In this document: piece by piece, positions 27,339 through 34,936 of the stretch
How the letters are laid out: the number at the start of each line of letters is the position of its first letter
Position numbering within the stretch: the stretch's first letter is position 1
Assembly (NCBI RefSeq): GCF_003688625.1
Contig: NZ_RCWY01000003.1
Location: 1,053,684-1,117,683, forward strand
Length of the DNA stretch: 64,000 nucleotides
Direction: 5' to 3'
Source: Sphingomonas sp. PP-CE-3A-406
Lineage (GTDB): Bacteria; Pseudomonadota; Alphaproteobacteria; Sphingomonadales; Sphingomonadaceae
Made by a program: the position numbers and the translations under genes
The notes under the pieces: model-generated
What the model saw: only the letters and a program-made list of their open reading frames with translations
Database searches by the model: none
What the model was told of the DNA's origin: nothing

Positions 27339-28112
27339 TCACCCCCACCCCCGAGCCCGCTCATCCCCGCGCAACGTCAGCACCTCGACCCCGCCGCGCG
27401 TCACCGCCACCGTATGCTCGAACTGCGCCGAAAGCTTGCGGTCGTCGGTCACCACGGTCCACCCGTCATCCTCGGTCGAAACCTTGCGCGTCCCCTGGTT
27501 GATCATCGGCTCGATCGTGAAGACCATCCCCTCGCGCAGCGTCATGCCGGTCCCCGCGCGCCCGAAATTGAGCACCTGCGGCTCCTCGTGCATCTCGCGG
27601 CCGATGCCGTGGCCGCAATAGTCGCGCACCACCGCATAGCCGTGCTTCTTCGCATGCCGCTCGATCGCGAAGCCGATATCGCCGAGATGCGCGCCCGCCC
27701 GCACTTGCCGGATACCCTGCCACATCGCCTCCTGCGCGATCCGCACGAGGCGCTTCGCAGCGGGCGGAACGGTACCCACCATGTACGTCTTGCTCGAGTC
27801 GGCGATGAAGCCGTTCTTCTCCAGCGTGATGTCCAGATTGACGATGTCACCGTCGCGGATGATGTCGCGAACGTTCGGGACGCCGTGGCAGACGACATGG
27901 TTGATCGAACTGTTCAAGACGTATTCGAAGCCATATTGTCCCTTGCTCGCAGGCCGCGCGGCGAGGTCGTCGGTGATGAAGCGGTCGACCATGTCGTTGA
28001 CCTGCAACGTCGACAGCCCCGCCAGATCCTGCTCGTCGAGCATCTCGAACACCGACGCCAGCAACGCGCCCGACACGCGCATCAGCGCCAGTTCGGCCGG
28101 CGTCTTCACCAT
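27339..28112 (-). CDS. map: Type I methionine aminopeptidase
   Basis: A 257-residue dimetal enzyme that removes N-terminal Met from nascent proteins. Metal ligands are visible in NLDITLEKNGFIADSSKTY (two Asp), CGHGIGREMHEEP (His), FTIEPMINQG (Glu) and SAQFEHTVAVT (Glu). HGVPN marks the substrate His. Its ATG begins one base after the stop of a 68-residue ParD-like gene, so the two are translated together. This pairing of MetAP with a ParD-like protein recurs in proteobacteria. It could be a second, specialised MetAP rather than the housekeeping copy. Confidence 0.94.
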   Translation of the reverse strand: MVKTPAELALMRVSGALLASVFEMLDEQDLAGLSTLQVNDMVDRFITDDLAARPASKGQYGFEYVLNSSINHVVCHGVPNVRDIIRDGDIVNLDITLEKNGFIADSSKTYMVGTVPPAAKRLVRIAQEAMWQGIRQVRAGAHLGDIGFAIERHAKKHGYAVVRDYCGHGIGREMHEEPQVLNFGRAGTGMTLREGMVFTIEPMINQGTRKVSTEDDGWTVVTDDRKLSAQFEHTVAVTRGGVEVLTLRGDERARGWG

Positions 28113-28113
28113 C

Positions 28114-28320
28114 TCACGCTGCCGTCTTGTCGGCGACGCGTACCGAGGCCGTGGCGAGTTGCGCAGTGACGATATCGTTGAACGACAGCGTCGGGTTGGC
28201 CTCGGCGAGCATGCCGATCTTCATCCAGAACTCCGCCTGCGCGTTGATCGACCGGCACAGCACCTGGCTCGCCCGCCGCGCATCCTCGTGCAGCGCGTCG
28301 TCGATCTTCACGATACCCAT
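28114..28320 (-). CDS. ParD-like antitoxin-family protein, 68 aa
   Basis: MGIVKIDDALHEDARRASQV then LCRSINAQAEFWMKIGMLAE: a short ribbon-helix-helix-like protein matching the ParD_like family in size, start (KIDDALHEDARRASQ) and the RSINAQAEFWMKIG segment. It is followed by map with a 1-base gap. A 32-bp inverted repeat lies 20 bases upstream, the expected position for autoregulation by an RHH dimer. No ParE/RelE toxin is present; the only partner is the aminopeptidase. Confidence 0.82.
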   Translation of the reverse strand: MGIVKIDDALHEDARRASQVLCRSINAQAEFWMKIGMLAEANPTLSFNDIVTAQLATASVRVADKTAA

Positions 28321-28340
28321 TCGAGCCTCACGTTCACCCT

Positions 28341-28372
28341 GACCATATGAAACGTTTACGGTTCATATGGTC
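28341..28372. promoter_or_regulatory. Large inverted repeat, candidate operator of the parD-like/map pair
   Basis: Perfect 11-bp arms GACCATATGAA (28341-28351) and TTCATATGGTC (28362-28372) with a 10-base spacer. An inner palindrome AAACGTTT overlaps at 28350-28357. It lies in the divergent region between the ParD-like gene and scpA. Confidence 0.65.
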
Positions 28373-28426
28373 GGTCGTCAAACGTGGAGGGTGGATGCCC
28401 GGCAGCGCGCGCTGTAGCGTCCGGCG

Positions 28427-29149
28427 ATGGACGATGCGCAACTGACCCTGGATCTCGACGGATGGGAGGGCCCGCTCGATCTGCTGCTCTCGCTCGCACG
28501 CGGGCAGAAGGTCGATCTGCGCAAGATCTCGATCCTCGCACTGGTCGAGCAGTACCTTGCGTATGTCGACTCCGCGCGCGCGCTGAAGCTCGAACTCGCC
28601 GCGGACTATCTCGTGATGGCGGCGTGGCTGGCGTATCTGAAGTCGGCGCTGCTCCTGCCACGCGATCCGCTCGCCGAGCCCGACCCGGAGGAACTCGCGC
28701 TGCGGCTTCAACTGCGGCTCGAACGGCTGAGTGCGATGCGCGAGGCCGGTGCGAGGTTGATGGCGCGCGACCGGACCGGGCGAGACGTGTTCCTGCGCGG
28801 CGCCCCCGAAGGACTGCGAACGGTGCGCAAGGCCGCGTGGCAGGCGGAAATATTCGACCTGATCGCCGCGTACGGCCGCATTTCCGCGCGGACGCGGCCG
28901 GTGATGCACGTGGTCGCCGACCGCGAGGTAATGACGCTGGAGGCGGCGCTCGAGCGCGTATCGATGCTGGTCGGCGAACGGATCGACTGGAGCGTGATCG
29001 AAAGCTTCCTTCCCGAAGCGGGCGAGCGTCTCCGGCGCTCGGCGCTGGCGTCGAGCTTCGTCGCGGCGCTCGAACTCGCGCGGCAGGGCAGGATCGAACT
29101 GCGCCAGGCGTCACCCTTTGCGCCGCTGTATCTGAGAGCCCGCGCGTGA
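28427..29149 (+). CDS. scpA: Segregation and condensation protein A
   Basis: A 240-residue kleisin of the SMC-ScpA-ScpB condensin. LDLDGWEGPLDLLLSLARGQ at the N-terminus (SMC neck binding), the ADYLVMAAWLAYLKSALLLP helix and the C-terminal winged-helix-like region ending IELRQASPFAPLYLR are family hallmarks. The stop overlaps the scpB GTG start (GTGA). It is the first gene after the inverted map insertion and may be transcribed from the divergent region. Confidence 0.94.
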   Translation: MDDAQLTLDLDGWEGPLDLLLSLARGQKVDLRKISILALVEQYLAYVDSARALKLELAADYLVMAAWLAYLKSALLLPRDPLAEPDPEELALRLQLRLERLSAMREAGARLMARDRTGRDVFLRGAPEGLRTVRKAAWQAEIFDLIAAYGRISARTRPVMHVVADREVMTLEAALERVSMLVGERIDWSVIESFLPEAGERLRRSALASSFVAALELARQGRIELRQASPFAPLYLRARA

Positions 29150-29760
29150 CCCCGCCCGACGATTTCACGCGCGCCGTCGAGGCGGTGCTGTTCGCGGCCG
29201 AGACTCCGCTGACGCTCGACGCGATCCGCGCGCACGTCGGCAACGGCGACGTCCGCGCCGCACTCGATCAGCTGACCACCGACTATGCCGGTCGCGGCAT
29301 CGCGATCGTCCGACGCGGCGAGCGCTGGCAGTTCCAGACCGCGCCGGACATGGCGCACATGCTCCGCCGCGACCGCGAGGAACCGCGCAAGCTCAGCCGC
29401 GCAGGGATCGAGACGCTGGCGATCATCGCCTACCACGAGCCAGTCACCCGCGCGGAAATCGAGGCGATTCGCGGCGTGCAGATCTCGAAGGGGACGCTGG
29501 ACGTCCTGATGGAGGCGTGCTGGGTGAAGACGGCCGGGCGGCGCGAAGTGCCGGGACGCCCGCTGATGTTCGCGACCACGCCTGCATTCCTCGTCCATTT
29601 CGGGCTCCAGAGCCGCCGCGACCTGCCCGGAATCGACGATCTGCGCGCCGCTGGACTGCTCGACCCGGTCGATCTGGCGTTCGATCGCCTGGAAGGCGAC
29701 GGCGATGGTGACCGCGACGGGGACGCCGATGGCGAGATGGCTGGCAATGAGACGGGATGA
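29146..29760 (+). CDS. scpB: Segregation and condensation protein B
   Basis: A 204-residue winged-helix partner of ScpA. Motifs include AVEAVLFAAETPLTLDAIR, RKLSRAGIETLAIIAYHEPV and TRAEIEAIRGVQISKGTLD. The GTG start in the overlap with scpA is supported by the MTPPDDFTRAVEAVLF start; the longer open frame antisense to scpA codons is not coding. The C-terminal tail is an acidic Gly-Asp repeat (GDGDGDRDGDADGE), likely disordered. Confidence 0.94.
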   Translation: MTPPDDFTRAVEAVLFAAETPLTLDAIRAHVGNGDVRAALDQLTTDYAGRGIAIVRRGERWQFQTAPDMAHMLRRDREEPRKLSRAGIETLAIIAYHEPVTRAEIEAIRGVQISKGTLDVLMEACWVKTAGRREVPGRPLMFATTPAFLVHFGLQSRRDLPGIDDLRAAGLLDPVDLAFDRLEGDGDGDRDGDADGEMAGNETG

Positions 29761-29795
29761 GGCTTAGATAGGGTCCAGTTTCCAGGAGAATTGCC

Positions 29796-30041
29796 ATGGG
29801 CGGTTTCAGCCCGATTCACTTGCTAGTCCTCGCGGTCGTCGCGATCCTGCTTCTCGGCGGCGGCCGATTCTCGAACCTGATGGGCGACGTCGCCAAGGGC
29901 GTGAAGAACTTCAAGAAGGGCATGTCCGAGAACGACGACGAAACGCCGGCCAAGCCATCGGCGCGGATCGAAGCGCAGAAGACCGCCGATCCTGCGTTCG
30001 ATCGCGACGGCAATCGCGTCCGTGACGACCGTCCCGCTTGA
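29796..30041 (+). CDS. tatA: Sec-independent protein translocase TatA
   Basis: An 81-residue protein with one N-terminal membrane helix (IHLLVLAVVAILLLGGGRFS) followed by an amphipathic helix (NLMGDVAKGVKNFKKGM) and a polar tail, the standard TatA layout. It would oligomerise to form the pore for folded proteins. It heads the tatABC run. Confidence 0.94.
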   Translation: MGGFSPIHLLVLAVVAILLLGGGRFSNLMGDVAKGVKNFKKGMSENDDETPAKPSARIEAQKTADPAFDRDGNRVRDDRPA

Positions 30042-30078
30042 AACCGGTTGAGTTGACGTCTCCGAATAGGCGCTGCTG

Positions 30079-30633
30079 ATGTTCAATATCGATGCCTCCG
30101 AGTTCCTGCTCGTGGCTTTCGTTGCGCTCATCGTGATCGGTCCGAAGGATCTGCCCAAGGCGATGCGCGTGGTCGGCTATTGGGTCGGCAAGGCGCGCGG
30201 CGTCGCGCGGCAGTTCCGATCGGGCTTCGATTCGATGGTCCGCGAGGCTGAACTCGAAGAGATGGAAAAGCGCTGGGCGTCGGAAAACGAACGCATCATG
30301 CGCGAGCATCCGCAGACGGGTATGGACGCTGCAGCTGATACCACGCAGGTCGTGCATTCGCCGGAGACGGAGGAGCATCGTCGCGATTATCGGTCCCTCG
30401 ACCACGCGGACGATCATACGGATGAGCCGGTGATGGTAGAGAAGCCGGTCGTCGCCCCAGCCGTGCCGGTTGATCCTTCGGGTCACGATACCGGTCACGG
30501 CGATCGGCCTGGGGTGGCCGCGCTTTCTGCGGATCGCGCTCCGGACCTGTTCGATACGCAGACGACCGCTCCGGTTCCTGCGCCCCAAGCCATCGACGAC
30601 AAGACCGGCAAGTCCGACGTCGCGTCGTCGTGA
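30079..30633 (+). CDS. tatB: Sec-independent protein translocase TatB
   Basis: A 184-residue protein with an N-terminal helix (FLLVAFVALIVIGPKDLPKA) carrying the family G-P-K-x-L-P motif, a charged amphipathic helix and a long acidic, His-containing tail of low complexity. With TatC it recognises twin-arginine signal peptides. It lies between tatA and tatC. Confidence 0.94.
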   Translation: MFNIDASEFLLVAFVALIVIGPKDLPKAMRVVGYWVGKARGVARQFRSGFDSMVREAELEEMEKRWASENERIMREHPQTGMDAAADTTQVVHSPETEEHRRDYRSLDHADDHTDEPVMVEKPVVAPAVPVDPSGHDTGHGDRPGVAALSADRAPDLFDTQTTAPVPAPQAIDDKTGKSDVASS

Positions 30634-30676
30634 TCGGTCTCAACCTCCGCGCCCCCGTGGCGGCTGAAAGCATGAC

Positions 30677-31474
30677 ATGAGCGAGATCGACGCTAGCCGG
30701 GCACCGTTGCTCGACCATCTGATCGAGTTGCGGCGGCGGTTGCTGTACTGCATCGCCGCGCTGGTCGTGACGTTCGCGATCTCGATGTATTTCGCCGAGG
30801 ATATCTTCGGCTTCCTGGTCCACCCGCTGCTCGCGGCGGGGCAGAACAAGGTGATCTACACCGAGATTTTCGAAGCCTTTTTCGTCCAGATCAAGGTGGC
30901 GTTCTTCGCGGCGATGATGCTGTCGTTCCCGGTGATCGCGAACCAGCTCTGGCAGTTCGTCGCGCCCGGCCTGTACAAGAAGGAAAAGCGCGCGCTCCTG
31001 CCGTTCATCCTCGCGACACCGGTGCTGTTCCTGACCGGCGCGGCGATGGCGTATTACGTCGCGATCCCGATGGCGCTGCACTTCCTGCTCGGGTTCGACG
31101 GGATGGTCGGCGGCATCCACCGCGAGGCGCTGCCGGGGATCGGCAATTACCTGTCGTTCACGATGCAGTTCCTGTTCGGCTTCGGCATATCGTTCCTGCT
31201 GCCGGTGCTGCTTATGCTGCTTGAGCGGGCGGGGATTGTCACGCGTAAACAACTGATCGGTGCGCGGCGTTATGCGATCGTCGCGGCGTTCGCGATCGCC
31301 GCGGTGCTGACGCCGCCGGATATCGGCTCGCAGCTGCTGCTCGCGATCCCGCTCGTCATCCTGTACGAAATGGCGCTGGTCGGTATCTGGTTCACCGAGC
31401 GCAGCCGCGCCAAGGCGCAGGCGACGGACGGTGAGGACGAGACCGAAGCCGGTACCGATATCGTCGAGCGCTGA
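30677..31474 (+). CDS. tatC: Sec-independent protein translocase TatC
   Basis: A 265-residue protein with six membrane segments. It begins with APLLDHLIELRRRLL, the conserved H-L-x-E-L-R-x-R segment. It continues with FFVQIKVAFFAAMMLSFPVI, QLWQFVAPGLYKKEKR and LLERAGIVTRKQL, all diagnostic of TatC. It is the twin-arginine signal receptor of the Tat translocase. A hairpin whose T-run faces the opposite strand lies just downstream. Confidence 0.96.
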   Translation: MSEIDASRAPLLDHLIELRRRLLYCIAALVVTFAISMYFAEDIFGFLVHPLLAAGQNKVIYTEIFEAFFVQIKVAFFAAMMLSFPVIANQLWQFVAPGLYKKEKRALLPFILATPVLFLTGAAMAYYVAIPMALHFLLGFDGMVGGIHREALPGIGNYLSFTMQFLFGFGISFLLPVLLMLLERAGIVTRKQLIGARRYAIVAAFAIAAVLTPPDIGSQLLLAIPLVILYEMALVGIWFTERSRAKAQATDGEDETEAGTDIVER

Positions 31475-31477
31475 TAC

Positions 31478-31511
31478 GAAAACGGGGCCCGGTGCATGTG
31501 CACCGAGCCCC
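31478..31511 (-). terminator. Intrinsic terminator of the entericidin-like gene
   Basis: A 12-bp stem (GGGGCCCGGTGC / GCACCGAGCCCC, one mismatch) with a 4-base loop, followed on the minus strand by GTTTTCG, 22 bases after the small lipoprotein gene. Confidence 0.7.
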
Positions 31512-31533
31512 GCATTGCGATAAGCGTGAAGGC

Positions 31534-31668
31534 TTACTTGGCGTTGTCTGCGGTCTTCGCGACGGTCTTGCCGGCCGAAGCCACGTCCTTGCCTGCACCC
31601 TCGACGGTGTTGCAGGCCGATACCATCAAAGCGCTAGCCACGATCGCCAGTCCAACCAACTTACGCAT
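31534..31668 (-). CDS. Entericidin A/B family small lipoprotein, 44 aa
   Basis: MRKLVGLAIVASALMVSACN is a lipoprotein signal with the lipobox SAC. TVEGAGKDVASAGKTVAKTA follows, the canonical entericidin body. The ATG is preceded by a strong GGAGGAAG ribosome site. An EcfG-like promoter (GGAAC-N16-CATT) lies about 40 bases upstream, suggesting induction by the general stress response, as reported for entericidins in other alphaproteobacteria. It sits in the outer or inner membrane; its physiological role is not settled. Confidence 0.88.
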   Translation of the reverse strand: MRKLVGLAIVASALMVSACNTVEGAGKDVASAGKTVAKTADNAK

Positions 31669-31706
31669 AATACTTCCTCCAAGGGCTTGAATGCCACCGG
31701 AGATGC

Positions 31707-31731
31707 AATGTTCGGGCGGGAATTTCGTTCC
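31707..31731 (-). promoter_or_regulatory. Probable sigma-EcfG promoter of the entericidin-like gene
   Basis: Minus strand GGAAC (31731-31727), 16 bases, then CATT (31710-31707), against consensus GGAAC-N16/17-CGTT. The -10 has one mismatch. Confidence 0.55.
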
Positions 31732-31762
31732 GGCGGCGAAACTCGCCAACGCAGTGGTTTGG

Positions 31763-31862
31763 ATAATTAAAGGCCCGACAGCATCACCGGGGGGGGAGGG
31801 TGATGCGGCCGGGCCTGTGTTCGGGATAGCGAGAGCGGGGGGGGCATAAATTCGCTATCCGA
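31763..31862 (-). ncRNA. Candidate sigma-EcfG-dependent small RNA with two C-rich loop hairpins (GsrN-like)
   Basis: No ORF is present. Downstream of a perfect EcfG-type promoter, the minus strand first folds into a 9-bp hairpin (GGATAGCGA at 31832-31824, complement at 31860-31852) whose loop contains eight consecutive C. A second hairpin follows, with inner stem GCATCACC/GGTGATGC, outer stem GGCCCG/CGGGCC and loop CTCCCCCCCC. It is followed by TTTAATTATC, an intrinsic terminator. Predicted length is about 100 nt. The C-rich loops are complementary to G-rich ribosome-binding sites. The design matches Caulobacter GsrN, a sigma-T-dependent RNA with a C-rich targeting loop. Start and end are estimated, not mapped. 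Confidence 0.65.
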
Positions 31863-31869
31863 ATTATCA

Positions 31870-31894
31870 AACGGTGGTCGCGGCACTCGGTTCC
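31870..31894 (-). promoter_or_regulatory. Perfect sigma-EcfG promoter of the candidate small RNA
   Basis: Minus strand GGAAC (31894-31890), exactly 16 bases, then CGTT (31873-31870). It starts beyond the phyP stop and points at the two-hairpin element. I found no other exact match on either strand of the window. Confidence 0.75.
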
Positions 31895-31940
31895 CAGTTT
31901 TTCCGAATTTTATCCTGCGAACCGGAAATACCGGGTTCGC

Positions 31941-33569
31941 TCAGTCGCGACCGGTGACCGCGAAGGCGATCTCGTACGCGCCGACCAGCGGATCGTGATG
32001 GAGCGGCGAGCGCAACTGGCGCGAAAGACCCTCCATGACGCGCCCATAGCGCGAGACGGACTCGCGCAGCGCATCGCTCTCCACCAAGGCGCGCGACACG
32101 ACGCGCAGCAATCCGCGGTCGGGTTTGTCGGCGATCTTTTCGGCGGGTTTCACGACGATCCGGATCTGCGCGACCGGATCGCAACTGATCGCCAGCTCGA
32201 TCATCTCGGTTACGAGGAACGCGATCGCGACGGCGACATCCTGGTTGACGAGATACGGGTCGATATCGAGCGTGATGCCGAGGCCATGCGACCTTTCGGA
32301 CGCGGTCGCGCGGATGTTGGCCGACAATTCGCCGATCATCGTGCGCAGGTTGAGCCCGCGATTTTCCTCGAGCTCGGCGAAATGATTGCGGTGCACCACC
32401 GCCAGCGCATCGACTCGGCGCTGGATCGAGGAATAGGCCGCGGTCGCATCCGCACTGGGGGCGCTACGTGCGTGAAAGTTGATGAGGCTGGAGATCACCT
32501 GGAGGTTGTTCTTCACCCGGTGATGCACTTCGCGCGTCAGCTTGGTCTGTCTGACCAGCCCCTCGGCGAGCCCCGCTTCGTGCAGCGCGACCGTCCGGCT
32601 GATCGACTGGAACGTCTCGCCGAGTTCACGGATTTCCTGCGCGGGCAGCGTGCTGACGACACCGAAATCGAGTTCCTCGCCGGGCGTGAACGCCGCGACC
32701 GCGCCGCGCAGCCGCCGCAACGGCCGGATCAGCAGTCGGTCGACCACGAACCAGGCGATGCTGGCGGCGGCGAGCCACATCAGCAGCGGCAACAGCATCG
32801 CGACGATCAGCGACGACGTGACCGGCGCGCTGCGGACGCTCGTGCGCAGTGCGAGGCCTGCGACGCCCAGATCGGTACGGGTCGTCTCCATGCGATCGAG
32901 CGGTCGCTCGTCGGGGATGGTTTCGAGGTGGAGCGCTTCTTCGTCGAGGACGATCGCGCTGCTGACCGCCGAGGCGCGCGTCGACGGCGTTGCAATCTTT
33001 TCGAGGAACGCGCGGGGGAAATAGGCGCGTGCGGAGGTGCCGCCGCGTCGGCCGGACGTGGGGCCGGAAATCGCCAGCAGCAGCCCGGTGTCCGGCACGA
33101 TCGCCGCCGAGATCGGCATGTCGTCGCGGCGCAACGTCACCGGGTTGGGCAGCGCGACGCCGCACAGCACGTGACCGGCGCGATCGGTGATGATGAAGCG
33201 GGTCCCGGCCGAGGACTGCTGGGCGAAGACGCCCTGCGCGCGTGCGCAGCTCGGTGCATCGGCGGGATCGTTGCCGAGCGCGTTCACCGCGACGCGCAGC
33301 GCCGTCATGTCGCCCACCAGCTCGATTGCGATCGCACGCGCGCTTTCGTTGGCGGTGACACGCAGCCGTGCCCGCGCTTCCTGATCGGCCAGCCGCGTGG
33401 TCTGCAACGTCGCGAAAACCGCGATCAACGCCAGCGGCAGTAGTGCCGCACTGAGGATGAGGAAGAGTTTTGCACCGGTAGGCAGGCGCCGCATCGTTGC
33501 AAACAGTCGATGTTCGGGGAGTTCTGCGAGCGGCGATCGCTCGTCGGACAAATCGATCGGCGAGGCCAT
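31941..33569 (-). CDS. phyP: HisKA_2-type sensor protein, PhyP-like (general stress response, probable PhyR phosphatase)
   Basis: A 542-residue protein: membrane helix (~35-55), periplasmic sensor (~60-250), second helix (~253-276), HAMP-like linker, then a HisKA_2 domain with REVHHRVKNNLQVISSL (His349/His350). The C-terminal ATPase region is degenerate: the N-box reads AFLVTEMIELAIS without the expected Asn, and clear G1/G2 glycine boxes are missing (ADKPDRGLL, RVMEGLSRQL). That fits PhyP of Sphingomonas, described as a negative regulator of PhyR acting as a phosphatase rather than a kinase. It lies next to nepR and phyR. The symbol rests on location and degeneracy. Confidence 0.85.
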   Translation of the reverse strand: MASPIDLSDERSPLAELPEHRLFATMRRLPTGAKLFLILSAALLPLALIAVFATLQTTRLADQEARARLRVTANESARAIAIELVGDMTALRVAVNALGNDPADAPSCARAQGVFAQQSSAGTRFIITDRAGHVLCGVALPNPVTLRRDDMPISAAIVPDTGLLLAISGPTSGRRGGTSARAYFPRAFLEKIATPSTRASAVSSAIVLDEEALHLETIPDERPLDRMETTRTDLGVAGLALRTSVRSAPVTSSLIVAMLLPLLMWLAAASIAWFVVDRLLIRPLRRLRGAVAAFTPGEELDFGVVSTLPAQEIRELGETFQSISRTVALHEAGLAEGLVRQTKLTREVHHRVKNNLQVISSLINFHARSAPSADATAAYSSIQRRVDALAVVHRNHFAELEENRGLNLRTMIGELSANIRATASERSHGLGITLDIDPYLVNQDVAVAIAFLVTEMIELAISCDPVAQIRIVVKPAEKIADKPDRGLLRVVSRALVESDALRESVSRYGRVMEGLSRQLRSPLHHDPLVGAYEIAFAVTGRD

Positions 33570-33580
33570 CCGGCCCGCCG

Positions 33581-33790
33581 TCAGTCTAGCTTGCCGAGAA
33601 GATCGAGCAGATCGTCCGGAATCGTCTCATCGACAGTTTTCTGGTAGACCGAGCGCAAGGCCGACCCCATCTGCTGATCCTTGTTGGGGATAGCCTTCGG
33701 GATCTTGGCAGACGAAGTCTTCTCCGTGTCGTGGCCCAAACTCAAAACTTCCCCCTGCACGACGCATACCGATGGTGTGGTTGCGAGCAT
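33581..33790 (-). CDS. nepR: Anti-sigma factor NepR
   Basis: A 69-residue protein whose C-terminal half, QQMGSALRSVYQKTVDETIP then DDLLDLLGKLD, is the NepR signature. It binds and holds EcfG until phosphorylated PhyR sequesters it. It lies 11 bases upstream of phyP on the same strand and diverges from phyR. A sigma-EcfG-type promoter upstream implies autoregulation. Confidence 0.95.
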   Translation of the reverse strand: MLATTPSVCVVQGEVLSLGHDTEKTSSAKIPKAIPNKDQQMGSALRSVYQKTVDETIPDDLLDLLGKLD

Positions 33791-33836
33791 GGCACGATCC
33801 CTGACACAGGTCGCCTACTCACAAAAAGCTGTTCGT

Positions 33837-33863
33837 GAAACCAAATAGCATCTCGATAGTTCC
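33837..33863 (-). promoter_or_regulatory. Sigma-EcfG promoter of nepR-phyP
   Basis: Minus strand GGAAC (33863-33859), a 17-base spacer, then GTTTC (33841-33837). This is the GGAAC-N17-GTT form, about 47 bases before the nepR ATG. Confidence 0.65.
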
Positions 33864-34018
33864 GTGTTCGAGCGAAATTTCCCCGTCTCCGTACAACGTT
33901 GTCATATGTTAAGACGATCGGGCGACGGATCCGGGCCATTTTCGACCGACGCCATTGTAATGCTGCGAGCCGCCCGACACATGAGGGGCCGCATAGGATC
34001 AGGGAGTATTCGTTACCC

Positions 34019-34822
34019 ATGTCGCTTGGACAGCAACTCGCACCGCACCTTCCCTTTTTGCGGCGCTATGGCCGGGCACTGACCGGTAGCCAGATGCATG
34101 GCGACAAGTATGTTCGTGCCACGCTCGAGGCCATCGTCGCAGCCCCCGAGGAGTTTCCTCGCGATGTCGATCCCCGCCTCGGCCTGTACCGGATGTTCCA
34201 GGCGATCTGGAATTCCGCGAACTTCGACGAGGTCGCCGACGAGGGTGTCGACGAGGCCAAGGGTCATGAGGCGGTCGCGCGTGCGCGCTTGGCCCGCATG
34301 ACCCCGTTGTCGCGGCAGGCCTTGTTGCTGACCGCGATGGAGGGTTTCACGCCCGAGGATGCCGCGTATCTGATCGAAGTCGAGCCGAGCGAAGTCGACG
34401 ATCTCGTCGCCGATGCGCTGTCCGAGATCGAGAACCAGACCCGCGCGAAGGTGCTGATCATCGAGGACGAGCCGATCATCGCGATGGATATCGAGACGAT
34501 CGTGCGTGATCTCGGCCATGACGTGACCGGTGTCGCGGTTACCCGCGACGAAGCGGTCGCGTTGGCGATGGAAATGCGGCCGGGCCTCGTGCTCGCCGAC
34601 ATCCAGCTTGCCGACGACAGTTCGGGTATCGACGCGGTCAAGGACATCCTGGCCGAGTTCGAGGTTCCGGTGATATTCATCACCGCGTTCCCCGAGCGCC
34701 TGCTGACCGGCGAGCGGCCCGAGCCGACTTTCCTGATCACCAAGCCGTTCCAGCGTTCGACGGTGAAGGCGGCGATCAGCCAGGCGCTGTTCTTCGATCA
34801 GGCGACCGTCCCGGCAAACTAA
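34019..34822 (+). CDS. phyR: General stress response regulator PhyR
   Basis: A 267-residue protein with an N-terminal sigma-factor-like domain (~1-140; LGLYRMFQAIWNS, MTPLSRQALLLTAMEGFTPE) and a C-terminal receiver. The phospho-acceptor is Asp194 in GLVLADIQLAD, with the acidic pair Glu149/Asp150 and Lys242. Once phosphorylated, the sigma-like part binds NepR and frees EcfG. ATG 34019 matches the family start (MSLGQQLAPHLPF); the extra upstream codons do not. It diverges from nepR. Confidence 0.97.
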   Translation: MSLGQQLAPHLPFLRRYGRALTGSQMHGDKYVRATLEAIVAAPEEFPRDVDPRLGLYRMFQAIWNSANFDEVADEGVDEAKGHEAVARARLARMTPLSRQALLLTAMEGFTPEDAAYLIEVEPSEVDDLVADALSEIENQTRAKVLIIEDEPIIAMDIETIVRDLGHDVTGVAVTRDEAVALAMEMRPGLVLADIQLADDSSGIDAVKDILAEFEVPVIFITAFPERLLTGERPEPTFLITKPFQRSTVKAAISQALFFDQATVPAN

Positions 34823-34936
34823 TTCGGTCACGTTGGGGGCAGTCAAAGCCTTGATTAGGGCGTATTTATAATTCAGTATGGGTTCGTGTTCGTTACGGCT
34901 GCGGACCCAAAACTGTTCCCGGGGGTTAAACATATC

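Noticed and set aside
31786..31793. G8 runs considered as phase-variable tracts
   Set aside because: They lie in loops of a non-coding hairpin pair, not in a coding frame or between promoter elements.
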